Made by a program: the position numbers and the translations under genes. This document shows positions 1-9,611 of a DNA stretch of 64,000 nucleotides, in pieces. Positions within the stretch are counted from its first letter, which is position 1. The number at the start of each line of letters is the position of its first letter. Under the pieces are notes generated by a model. The model was not told where the DNA came from, made no database searches, and saw only the letters and a list, made by a program, of their open reading frames with translations. This DNA is from Deroplatys truncata (lineage: Eukaryota > Arthropoda > Insecta > Mantodea > Mantidae), in NCBI GenBank assembly GCA_030765065.1, contig CM060979.1, positions 18,443,001 through 18,507,000 of the forward strand, in the 5' to 3' direction.

Positions 1-244
1 TTACATTGAGGTCTATTTCCCCCATACCAGCCGTAGAGACGCTTCCTCTCGCCACCGAATCACATCCATATGTGTGCGTTCTAAGGATATCATGGTCAAC
101 ATGGCTAACCACCACCAATAACAACTGCGTGATCCTGCAACACGCAGCATCTTGGTAGGAGCGTTTGACAGCTTTGCTAGTAATGCACTATGGGTTTTGC
201 AGGGTTGAAGTCTGCGAATATCGCAACTAAACGACGGTGAACGT
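1..244. other. Unassigned stretch
   Basis: No recognisable element. A minus-strand frame is open here, but its peptide matches no family I know and codes for no motif I can see. The LINE fragment begins just downstream. Confidence 0.4.
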
Positions 245-395
245 ATAAACAAAATATATGGGGAGCCGAATTGTGTTACCACGCACATACAAATCTAGCA
301 TACAACTTAAACTGGACTACGGATCTATAGTTTACAATTCAGCAAGTACCACAGCTCTTCACACCAGTCCCAGAGAGAGCCTACAAATTGAAGCT
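245..395 (+). pseudogene. LINE fragment, end of reverse transcriptase region (upstream piece)
   Basis: The translated stretch contains KLDYGSIVY followed by TSPRESLQIEA. In Jockey/I/R1-group LINEs these are the signature blocks after the palm, usually SKLDYGS and TSPVESL, with more residues between them; here the intervening part is missing. The piece is cut by an LTR and the LINE resumes at about 1312 in the same orientation. It is only about 50 codons long, so it is a relic of a polymerase ORF that normally exceeds 900 residues. Family assignment rests on these two motifs and on the RNase H downstream. Confidence 0.6.
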
Positions 396-1311
396 AAAGT
401 ATTTTGTTGTATTGTATTTCAACTGTTGGGGAGCCGAACTTGAAGTAGTTGCAACCGCACGTATAGTAAAAAGTTTCCGGTGGCCATCGCCCCAAATGTA
501 CTTTCGGGTGGCCTTTGCCCCCCCAAAACTGTTTAAAAAATATTAACTTTGTAATGTTTTACTATTTCTTTAAATATTATATATTTATGTTTGCCTCGAC
601 TACGTCAGTATTTATATTTTTTTAGAGGCATGAATGTCTTAGCACGGAGTGGTGCGACTGAGGAATGTAGGCTTACACAGATTATAATTTTACTTCACTC
701 ATTTTATTAATGCTTGATACGATTTAAATAAACACTTCACTGATATAGAAAGCTGTGAGATGTATTTTATTAATTACTTGCACTTTTTAGCACGTAAACT
801 ATTTTTGTCTCACACGAATACGTATTAAATTTCTCGAGGACGCACCCCGCGTCCGGTTTGGAACACTGTCTACAAGTACCGGACTTCTGAATTTGTAAAT
901 TTTGCTATATTTCAGTTCCTGATTGGCTAATCCTACTCCAATAGAATACCTTCATTTAACTAAAGTTTTTCTGGTTGTTGATTGGCTATTTATTAAACTG
1001 TCTCAAAAATTACATTATTGTTGCTCCAAGAATTACCAGTAGTATTATTACTTTCTAATTCATTATTGCCTCAAGGTTACCTCATTGTTAGCAACTTTTA
1101 ACCTATTATTCTCACAGATCCTACATTATTAAATTACGTAATACATTCACCTAACATTATTACACATGTATGCAATAATATAAACATATATAATGACTGT
1201 AATATACACTTTTTATATATTGTTTTACACACATATATTGCTTTAAGGTTATTGAATTTATATATTATATAATTTGACTGAAATCATTTAAATGTTAAAA
1301 ATACTGCCTCA
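395..1311 (-). repeat. LTR copy 1, inserted in the LINE
   Basis: Read on the minus strand, the copy starts TGAGGCAGTATTTTTA, as the other LTR copies do. It shares with them a CCAAT-like tract, an AT-rich middle and a 3' part rich in GGGGCGAAGG-type motifs. It sits between two LINE pieces in the same orientation, which indicates insertion into an older LINE. The left boundary near 395 is approximate, because the sequence there merges with LINE codons and I cannot see a clear 4-bp target duplication. No retroviral coding sequence is attached, so it is a solo or truncated LTR. Confidence 0.7.
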
Positions 1312-2425
1312 ACTTACGCTGCAAATTAGAAGAAAAATCACAAGTCTATCCTACGCATCACGTACTGCAACGAGACCATCATCTCTAGTCCACTCTTACA
1401 TATTTCCCATCAATAACATCGAAAATGCCACAGAATCAGTACAACCCTCAGATTTTCCAACTCGTCTCTCGGCGTACCTCAAGGAATTTAACATTACTCT
1501 GCCTAATACGCTCCCTTGTTTCATTGATTCAGATTATACGCAATGGAGACTCACATGCCCTTTTATCGATACATCATTAGCTAGGCAAGAAAAGTTTTCA
1601 ACAGATAGTTTACTTACAAAAGTCTGTTTAACGAATTGTGTACACTGTATTCAACACACACTCATATCTTCACCGATTGATCCACACTTGATGATAATGG
1701 ATGTGCAGCGGTATTCCGTGATTATACCATACAATATAGTCTTCCCAACTATCTTTATCTATTCTTGTGAATTGTTCGCGGTTTAATTCTCATTGGAACA
1801 TATGCTTACAAAAGATAACCCACGTAATTACATAATATTCTCCGACTCTTTGAGTGCTTTAATATCCTTCCAACAAACCTCAACTCCCCAAAACATCGTT
1901 AAAGAACTTCAGAAACTGTACAACCAAGTACTAATATCAGGTAAATCGGTATCATTCGCCTGGACTCCGTCTCATGTCGGAATTCAGGGAAATGAATCAG
2001 CGGCAGCCAAAGAAGCCATCAAACATCCCCTTCAGGACATCAAGATCCCACACACGGACTTCATCAACTCCATCAAAAAGACTTGCATTAATCAATGGAG
2101 ACAACATGGAAAGCCACATCTAGAAGCAGGTTACACTATGTCTACATTTCCGAGTCCAAGCTTCAACACTATCATTTCAACCGCAAATACCAAGTTGTAT
2201 TAACTCGACTACGTATTGGACTATAACGCACAAACATCTCAACCGTGACCTCCCTCGTGTGTGCGACCTCTGCAGACACAACCTCACAGTTCATCATCTC
2301 ATCACAGCCTGCCGCGGCTATGTACAACACAGAGAAAGATGTGACATCCCCAACAGCCTACCAGACGCCCTAAATTCAGCACAACAAAGAACCAATAAAC
2401 AACATATATATGCAAAATATAAATA
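1312..2425 (+). pseudogene. LINE 3' end with RNase H domain and terminal zinc knuckle, frameshifted
   Basis: This is the downstream half of a non-LTR retrotransposon ORF2. Visible blocks in order: the linker after RT (about 1312-1680), an RNase H domain (about 1680-2060) with ELFAV, FSDSLSAL and WTPSHVGIQGNE, then a CX2C...H...C knuckle (VCDLCRHNLTVHHLITAC, about 2250-2315) and a stop near 2425. The domain is broken. A frameshift lies near 1690-1780, a stop follows ELFAV, and another shift occurs near 2190. In GNESAAAKEA the usual catalytic Asp of GNExAD is Ala. An RNase H plus C-terminal knuckle is known in I- and Jockey-group LINEs. The coding part is a dead copy; the short A-rich end follows at about 2410. 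Confidence 0.8.
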
Positions 2426-2529
2426 ACTACTGAGGACTTAGGCCAGGCAACTTTATCTCTGATTCTATACGCAATGGGCAGATGTCATTAGTGTGCCGTT
2501 CAGTAGGCCTGCTTTCATTATCGGTGGAT

Positions 2530-2890
2530 AAATAAATGACAGAGCATTCACTATTACGATCTGTTTTTAATTTTACAACTGTTTTAGACAAGTTATATAT
2601 TATACAGCGACAGGCAAAAGAAATATAGGGTGTCCCAAGTCAAGGTGTTCGCAGCAATCTTTTGAGACCGGAACAGACATGGATGCCTTATCCATGACTG
2701 TAGGCGACAGTTGTTTTAGACCTAAGGTGGAGCATTGGGTCGTGGTATTAAATATCCAATCCGTTATTTACCTTTGCGACTGAGGGAAACCACGGAAAGC
2801 ACCTCAGTCCGATTGGTCGGCTCACGGTATTTGAACCCGGCACATCGTGAATGCGTGCCACAGATGTTACGCGTGAACTATCCAGCTCGC
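2530..2890 (-). repeat. tRNA-derived SINE (type 1), interrupted by a ~120-bp insert
   Basis: On the minus strand the copy has a tRNA-like head with an A-box near 2870 and a B-box region near 2830 (GTTCAAATACCG). A body with CTGAGG...GGTTTCCCTCAGTCGC follows, then the shared segment ending in the motif complementary to GAGCATTCACTATTA at about 2541. A ~120-bp insert at about 2590-2710 separates two copies of TGTTTTAGAC (2580-2589, 2712-2721), which look like its target duplication. The tRNA-derived Pol III promoter is the family hallmark; whether this copy is active cannot be seen. Confidence 0.7.
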
Positions 2891-3071
2891 TAGCATGCTT
2901 ATTGGTATATGCAGGCCACAGTTTGACCCGCCATCAAGTTCTGTGTTTGCCATAGATAAGTGACATGTGTGCTGGAATATTTGGTGATACTGCAAAAGGA
3001 GTTTTTCTCACGACACTGACTCATTCAACTTTCGTGTCGAACAGGAATGCTTCTGGTGTAAGACTTGCATA

Positions 3072-4079
3072 GCATTCTATAGAGATGTGACAGTTATTTT
3101 TAGTAACGGTCATAACTGTCGCAATTACACTGTGTTAACAGTTAGCAGTAACGATTAAGTTATATCTTTTCATGGTTATCACATTCGCAATTATATTACA
3201 TTAATGGTTACCAGCAACGGTCATGCTAAACTGTTGAATGCAGAGGTGAAATGAGTTATATGGGACGCTAAATATAAGCATTACATAATGCAGACATAGC
3301 AAAAGAAAATACTAGTCGGCCACGATATGAGTGCGCTTGCAGGAGGTCGCAACTGATTTTGTTGACAATGCGTAACGTCATCAAGATTAGGGATCAGAAC
3401 GAATGAGGGGCAAGGCGATAGGGAAAGGTACATTTGCACGTCTCAGCCACGGAACTGCGGAAGTTTTCTTTACCTGACTGTCCTTGCAATAGATGCCCCA
3501 CCCACTTATTCAGTTCCTCTTCCCACCGAACGCACTCATATAGTGGTCGACTTGTGCATCACTGTTGCCGACATCAACATGACTGTAATTAAGCATACAA
3601 TAAACTAAATATTCTAGTAGAACGAGATAAAACATGGTAATGCCATTTTCAAAAGCTATGTTGCTAGAGAGGAGATTTAATCACGGGGCAATAGTACCTA
3701 GATAGGTGCAGGTAACACTTACATTTGTGCGCTTTTAGCATTATGTGTCAGCAGTTTTGGATGTAAGGGAAAATACAAGAATAAGACATACACGCGGATA
3801 CTTAGGGGTACTTCTTAGTTCCCGTCCTATGTCCACGTGCTGCTACCATGTGCTCGGTGTAGTGATACATTAAGGTTTGTTTACTTCTACTTTGAACTTA
3901 AAGTGAAACGGGTATAGTTCCCAATAAGCGATACCAATGCAGTGATGTCACCCAGACTCGGTGACCGTCTCCGTTACTTTAGTCACTGTTAATGGGATAA
4001 CTAGTTACTGTCTGTCTCCATTACTTCTGTAACCGTTATATTAAGGTAGCCGTTATTTTCGCCCATCCCTACATTGTAA
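3072..4079. mobile_element. hAT-like non-autonomous element
   Basis: The left end TAGAGATGTGACAGTTATTT and the reverse complement of the right end, TAGGGATGGGCGAAAATAAC, form imperfect inverted repeats. TAGGGATGGGC is a typical hAT-type terminus. The flanks gCATTCTA (3072-3079) and aCATTGTA (4071-4078) look like an 8-bp target duplication with one or two changes. Several copies of a GTAACGGT-like motif in both directions lie near each end and could be transposase-binding repeats. No transposase frame is seen in the 1 kb, so it would depend on an autonomous hAT elsewhere. Confidence 0.55.
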
Positions 4080-4559
4080 TATATTGCACGCCACTGGCTA
4101 TTTCTTGCAGTTCTTTTTCTTTACAGTAGGTAGAACTTGCTTCTTGATTGATACAGCCTGCGTTCTTCATTCACTGCTTGCTTTTTTATTACATTTCCTG
4201 CTGAAGGAGAGAATAACTCAGGATCATCTGCTCTCTTTCGCGTTTTTTCATCTCCTTCCATTTCTTCCTTGGAGGAAACATCCACGTTCAGGACAAAACC
4301 CTCCCGTTAACGAGAAATACCTATTGATATCTCCACAACACAAATGTTCCAGCATTTCATACTGCACGTGAGGAGCTTTGAAATAAAAGCTTCCTGCCTC
4401 TTTCAGACAAATTGAGGGTAGTCGCCATTAATAACAAAAAGCGTGGGATTTTCTGTTGGGATTGGTAAGCGGTCTGTATCTTTCGTCCCCTAAAACTTTA
4501 TTGCCTTTGTGCTTGTTTTATTTATCTGCTCTCACAGTGGCGCATAAAAATGTATAAAC

Positions 4560-4752
4560 GAGCGGAATCGCTATAGCAGTAACGTCTGTGGCTCTCATTC
4601 GAGAGGTCCCGAGTTCAAATCCCGTAGGTCGACCAATCTGACTGAAGTTTTTTCGTGAATTTCTTCAGTCGCCAAGGTAAATACCGGATTGGATGTTTAA
4701 TACCACGACCCAAAGTTCCACCTTAAGTCTGGTAATAGTGAATGCTCTGAAG
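4560..4752 (+). repeat. tRNA-derived SINE head and body of SINE-VNTR composite 1
   Basis: The A-box-like region is at about 4575-4590 and the B-box GAGTTCAAATCCCG at about 4611-4624. The body AATCTGACTGAAG...TTCTTCAGTCGCC and the block AATACCACGACCC...CACCTTAAGTC follow. The same sequence order is seen at 12005-12200 and, reversed, at 2530-2890 and 59220-59412. It ends at GTGAATGCTCTG and runs directly into the tandem array. Confidence 0.75.
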
Positions 4753-5475
4753 GAGGGAATCCGTATAGAAGCAAAGGTACAATTGCCTGGCCTAAGGCCT
4801 CTGCCGTGTGGAAACTGCCATCTGCTCGCCACGTGTAGAAGTAGAGATACGGTTGCCTGGCACTAAGGTCCCTGCGAACACACGTCGAAGCTGCCATCTG
4901 TCCATCACGTATGAAAGCAGAGATACAGTTGCCTAGCACTAAGGCCTCTGTGGACACGTGTTGAAGCTGCCATCTGCCCGGCACGAGTAGAAACAGAGGT
5001 ACTGTTGCCTAGCACTAAGGCCTCTGTGGACACTTGTCGAAGCTACCATCTTACCAGCACGTGTAGTAGCGGATACAGTTGCCTAGCACTAATGTCTCTG
5101 TGGACATGTGTTGAAGCTGTCATCTGCCCAGCACGTGTAGAAGCAGAGATACAGTTGCCTAGCACTAAGGCCTCTGTGGACACGTGTTGAAGCTGCATCT
5201 CCCCGGCACCAGTAGAAACAGAGGTACAGTTACTTGGCAATAAGGTCTCTGTGGACATGTGTCGATATTGCCATCTATCCGGCACGTATAGAAGCAGAGG
5301 TACAGTTGCCTAGCCTTAAAACCTCTGGGGACACTTGTCGAAGCTGCCAACGTGTAGAAGCAGGGATACAGTTGCCTAGCACTTAGGTCCCTGTGGAAAC
5401 GTGTCGAAGCTGTCATCTGCCCAGCACGTGTAGAAGCAGATACAGTTGCCTAGCACTAATGTCTCTGTGGACATG
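4753..5475 (+). repeat. VNTR of about 76-bp units in SINE-VNTR composite 1
   Basis: About ten tandem units. The shared start GTTGCC(T) occurs near 4782, 4852, 4928, 5004, 5078, 5154, 5229, 5305, 5370 and 5445, so the period is 74-76 with one short unit of 65. A unit contains GGCCTCTGTGGACACGTG and GCACGTGTAGAAGCAGAG. Frames stay open for 60-80 codons on both strands only because the period is not often broken; they show no coding character. Confidence 0.85.
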
Positions 5476-5590
5476 TGGGAACGCAAGATGGTATGGTACA
5501 GCGATGAGATCCAGAAGGCTAACTGTCCGCCACACAGCGATACAAGAAGTATCTCCTAACAGATCCATCGCGATATGACCACGTAGTTAA
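5476..5590 (+). repeat. Conserved tail of SINE-VNTR composite 1
   Basis: After the array come GAAGGCTAACTGTCCGCC, then AACAGATCCATCGCGATATG and an A-run. The same tail closes the composite at 12740-12835 and appears reversed at 36640-36720 and near 54480 and 54800. The order head, VNTR, tail, A-run shows these are one composite retroposon. Confidence 0.7.
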
Positions 5591-5888
5591 AAAAAAATTG
5601 AGTTTTATTTATGGACGCTCTTTAACTACTATGGTTCTTAGCGTCCCATTCTATATTGGGCGTGAAACACCTGTAATTTTGCTCAGATGGCTCTTTATCA
5701 GGCTTGAGGTTCTTTTACGTGCCGTAAATCTACGACACGGGACCACCGGCTTTACTTCCCTTCCGAAGGAAGCCGTGCTAACGATTTTTACGCCCGAAAA
5801 AATCCATCGCCCTCCGCCGGGTTTGAACCCGCGACCTTGGGAACTAGAGGCTAGCACGGTACCACTAGTCCACGGAGGACGACACCAC
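5591..5888 (-). repeat. tRNA-derived SINE (type 3), nearly full length
   Basis: On the minus strand the head has GTGGACTAGTGGTACCGTGC (A-box side, about 5870) and a B-box GGGTTCAAACCCGG near 5825. Downstream is a conserved middle with GGTCCCGTGTCGTAGATTTA and GGCACGTAAAAGAACCTC, then a tail ending at the A/T-rich junction with the composite tail at 5590. Other copies are at 28862-29080 and 36112-36318. The GGCACGTAAAAGAACC block resembles a central domain found in several invertebrate SINE families (from memory, not searched). Confidence 0.75.
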
Positions 5889-6510
5889 GTAGTTAGAAGG
5901 ATGTAAAATAGAGGGAGAGGGAGGGGGAAGTATGAGCATAGAACCAAAACGTTTAGAAATACTAATTCTGCTGACCGCAGCTACAAATAGTGTTAAGTAT
6001 GAGAAGTTTAGCGTACAGGACCGACCTATCAAAGACTTGAACCAGGTGCCCGCACCAAGGACATGTCCCACAACTCAGCATGTCACGTCTGTCACAGCAC
6101 CCACATACCACCTCACACTGTCTCATCTGTCGAATGCCTGACGTAGTACACCTGTTAAGTGCTTGCCTGTTCTGTCGACCTGAGCAAGATGTGTTATATA
6201 GGGATGATTGCAATATATGAAATCCGATTCGATACAAAGCATTGTTTCTCTTATTAAAATGCAAATTTATATGGCGGGTTGATTAAAAGTAACCACCCTG
6301 GTGCAGAGACAGCGAGTCCGGGTCAGGTTGCCTGTATAATCACGTGTAACTTTAGGCTCAATCGATTCGGGATCCCATTGTATTGGCTACATATATCCAT
6401 TACAATGAAACATTGCTTGGTAATTTATTTTTCTTCTCTTTAGCTCTATTTTCATGTCACAAATCCTAACCTGGTACCAAAAATAAAATATCTAACAGAT
6501 TTTCCTGTTT

Positions 6511-6752
6511 TTATTTTCTCTACCACATACATGGTAGGTAGAGAAGGTATTGCATTCCACCAAAAAATTCAATACCGGAAATACATGTTTTAAGTCCAGA
6601 ATCCTTCAAATCCTTCCCCCCAAGAGCATTTTTGTAGCAAAACGTCCGTCTGTGTGTGTGTTTGGCTGTGAGCAGCATAACTAAAAAATAAAAAGTCCGT
6701 TAAATACCAAACTTGGCATTCAGGTTCAGTATCTTTCAAAGATGCCCTACAC
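6511..6752 (+). mobile_element. HINE-like copy 1, left part
   Basis: Begins with a diverged ATTTTCTCTACCAC terminus followed by TTGCATTCCACC, ATACCGG and the GT-rich stretch. It stops inside the family at AAGATGCC, where a SINE is inserted. The family sequence resumes at 8771 in the same direction. Confidence 0.7.
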
Positions 6753-7001
6753 CGTAGGGGCTAGAGAGTAGAGCTCCGGTTCCCGGTCATGGAATGCGCC
6801 TGTGTTCGATCCCACCCATGGGGATGCGAATTTTAAGTTTCGGATATAGGACCATTGCCTACTCAGCAACGTGAGGAAAATGAGGAGCTGCGATAGGCAG
6901 CGATCCCGGCCACGAAGGCCAACATTTGGCTAGGGATATGTGATACAACCCACATCACCTCCCCATATTTGTTGGATGATCGCCCACCTCTGCCGTATGT
7001 A
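6753..7001 (+). repeat. tRNA-like SINE (type 2), left part
   Basis: A tRNA-like head with an A-box-like stretch near 6760 and a B-box GTGTTCGATCCCACC at about 6813-6827. The body contains GAGGAGCTGCGATAGGCAGC. A reversed relative lies at 10984-11150. The pogo-like element interrupts it at TA 7000-7001, and it continues for a short stretch after 8273. Confidence 0.6.
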
Positions 7002-8272
7002 GGGGAGACCGGGGCAAGTTGACGATGTTAATAGTTAACCAATTTGAATAAATTCATTTTTAAGGTAATTTATTTTCCTTTGCATGTATTATTAGGATGG
7101 CCTTTTGTTGTACTGTACCCAGTTGGATAAAATTTTATTTTGATATAATCAGAATTATTTTGTCCATTTAAAAAAAAATCGCCAAAAGTGTCATCTTGCC
7201 CCGGTATCTTGACCAAGGGGGCAAGATGACAATTCTGATACAAGTTGAATACATTTTTATTATTAGAAAGCATAACAGTAGAGTAATTATTTTATACATT
7301 CTTACGTATCTTATGTTGAATAGCAGACAATTAAATGGTTAATATGTTGAACATTTTACTTCATAATAAATTAATATAACTCATAATTTGTGGTTTTTCA
7401 TTAACAAAAGTCACAAACAAATATTCCTCCTTCAAAGTTTGAGCAGTTCTCGTGTCACCGTATGTGGCATTTGCAACATTCTATCCAGTCTTCTGATGGA
7501 GGATCAACATAGATCTCATCACAAGCAGGACATTGCACTATTTCTTTGGAAGTCTGGGCTGACGTCATAGGAGTCGGAGTTCGGGCCTTTGCTGCACCCA
7601 AGCAACTCATTCTTCCCTCTTTGACCTCTAACAAAGCAGCAGGCATATCATTTCTGTCCCAGCTCCCTTTAGAAGACCTTTTTTATAATTCCTAACCATA
7701 TCTAAAAATTTAAAATCGCCAGAAATTACTAAAATAGCCCAAAAGAGAGAATTAAAATATTATTATGTCCATACGCCGCGTTATGAAACAGCTTGGGGAT
7801 CATGTAGCTCAAGAAAATCACAAAACGAAATAAAAATGCATATAAACACAAAAAGAAAGCAGTGAAAAGCACTTGGGGCAAAATGACAAAATCGTCAACT
7901 TGCCCCAATCGGGAACGCTAGAAGTCTTTAATTTTTGTGGTAGGATTAACAAGAATTAAATTTAAATAAATAGCGGTTGTGAAAAGCATATTATTTAAGG
8001 TATCAATGTATAGCAAAGAAAAACCAGATATCTTATCTGTTAGACCACGAGATCTTATGGCGAAGGTCTTGAAAATTACAACACCAGAGACAAAATACAT
8101 GAACGTCATCTAACAAACAGTGAAATGGCGGCAGCGACTTCGCGTACGAGTTTTTAGTGTCTAACAGTGTGGAGCGCTGGTAGTATTCGTAAGGTGGTGT
8201 TATCTAATAACATAAAGCTGAACTAAGTCATTCGTCATCTTGCCCCGCTCGTCAACTTGCCCCGGCCTCCCC
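7002..8272 (-). mobile_element. pogo/Tc1-mariner-like element with 27-bp terminal inverted repeats
   Basis: The left end GGGGAGACCGGGGCAAGTTG and the reverse complement of the right end, GGGGAGGCCGGGGCAAGTTG, are inverted repeats that continue into ACGA. Both are flanked by TA (7000-7001, 8273-8274), the target duplication of the IS630-Tc1-mariner group. The 13-mer GGGGCAAG(T/A)TGAC occurs seven times in both orientations: 7011, 7190, 7218, 7875 (one change), 7894, 8234 and 8251. A zinc-finger coding relic lies inside on the minus strand. At 1.27 kb it is too short for a full pogo-type transposase plus finger, so it is a deletion derivative. Confidence 0.7.
7388..7646 (-). pseudogene. PHD-type zinc finger relic of the element's transposase C-terminus
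   Basis: On the minus strand CPACDEIYVDPPSEDWIECC is followed by KCHIR, then a stop codon, then HENC and later CDFC. The spacing of Cys and His fits a C4HC3 (PHD-type) finger with a TGA where Trp is usual, before HE. Such fingers occur at the C-terminus of some insect pogo/CENP-B-like transposases (family knowledge). The catalytic DDE part is not visible, so the coding region is both truncated and interrupted. Confidence 0.55.
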
Positions 8273-8309
8273 TACGTGTGCGTGAGACCGGCACGAACAT
8301 ATTAAAAAA

Positions 8310-8770
8310 TCGCATACCAAGCGAATGCCTCAGGCGGTAACATCTGTCGCCCGCATACAGGAGGTCCCAGTGACCGCCCATTCTGACCCACTCTTTTTCG
8401 GGGATTTACCCCACCCCACACCGAATCTTTCTATTTATCATTTCCTTCATCCTTCTCTGCGTTTAGAACTTTGTGTTGGAAGTGTCGACGAGTTTGCGTA
8501 GCGGGGGAAAAGGATGTTCTCTGCAGAGCTTCTCCGCTCCTCGACATTCGGCTGGTTGTCAAAGTATAACAACCACCCCTAGGGGGTGGGATCCCCGGTC
8601 TGTCTGATGGGGCATCTATATCTAGAAACTGTAGGGACCCCCTACATTGCTGTCCCGTCTCTCCAGGTTCCGGCCGACCGTCTCCATTCACCTCACCTTA
8701 CCACCATATCCTCATTCTTGGATCGGCACCGAATCCCCTCCGCTTGACACTCCAATCCAATCCTTTAATG
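8310..8770 (+). repeat. SINE with tRNA-like head and long 3' body
   Basis: The head CAGGCGGTAACATCTG with the box GGAGGTCCCA matches the type 1 head at 12010-12065. The 3' body differs: CCCACTCTTTTTCGGGG, then a GC-rich region up to 8760 with no relation to the VNTR composites. It lies inside HINE-like copy 1, which resumes at 8771. A related head at 14795 has another body. Confidence 0.5.
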
Positions 8771-9230
8771 CAAAATGTTGATTTCGTCACAAATGATTCT
8801 AATGATTTTGATTAAAATGTCATATATTAAAGATATTGACATGAAAACTAAAATGTACATCGTGAATTTTCTGGAAATAGCCTGTTTAAGTTCTCGTCAT
8901 TCTGAAAGACTTTTGTATAATTAGTAAACCGTTACAAAGTCCTGTGTACCAAACATGTAGATCTCGTTAAAGCATACAAATTAGGCCAAATAAACTTTTT
9001 TGTGGCGTTAACCATATTTTTGTGGTCATGCAAAGAGCATCATGAAGCTTCAAAACTAACAAAGCAACCAGTTTTTTAAAAGGATGCCAACTGCATCCTT
9101 TTAATTATCTACAGCCCAATGTGTAAAGGTATAATGAATGTTTATCTCGATTAACCGGAAGTAGACAAAACAATAAGCTTTCATAACAATAGTTTGTAGC
9201 GAAAAGCATGCGAATGCAACACATCGGATT
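8771..9230 (+). mobile_element. HINE-like copy 1, right part
   Basis: Continues the family from GATTTTGATTAAAAT through GAATTTTCTGG and GTAGATCTCGTTAAA to the end GCAACACATCGGATTTT. With the left part at 6511-6752 it makes one old copy split by two SINEs and the pogo-like element. Confidence 0.7.
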
Positions 9231-9611
9231 TTTATACATTAAATTCAATTTGACAGACTGTAAATATACCGAAGTGATTGTTCATCTCTTTTACCGAGAA
9301 ATGTTAACTATAATTACTTCATAATATTACCTATAGGAATAAAGCTGTAATAGTGCAAACTAATACAAAGATGCAATTTTTCTTTATTTAAGGATATTAG
9401 AATATCATAACTTAGTCCATTCAGATAATCAAACCGACACACTACATTCACTTTCCTGCTTTCGGATTAGATTCCCTCCCCCGCAAAAAAAAAAACTGTA
9501 TAATTCTGCAGGAACATAAATTTTGCAAGTCTATGTACTGTATTGTTTTTCGAAAGGCTGCAAGCTCCAAAGCAGCTACAAGGTGACAAAAAAATGGGGA
9601 AGTTTCAGCAA
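9231..9611. other. Unassigned AT-rich stretch
   Basis: No recognisable element or frame. It separates HINE-like copies 1 and 2. Confidence 0.4.

Noticed and set aside
4575-4640. tRNA genes at the A/B-box pairs near 4575, 6760, 12029 and 63505
   Set aside because: Each is followed by SINE body sequence shared between loci and the cloverleaf arms do not pair well.
4697-5416. Several 60-100 codon frames on both strands
   Set aside because: They lie within the 76-bp VNTR and reflect its composition; periods of 76 and 65 do not keep frame.
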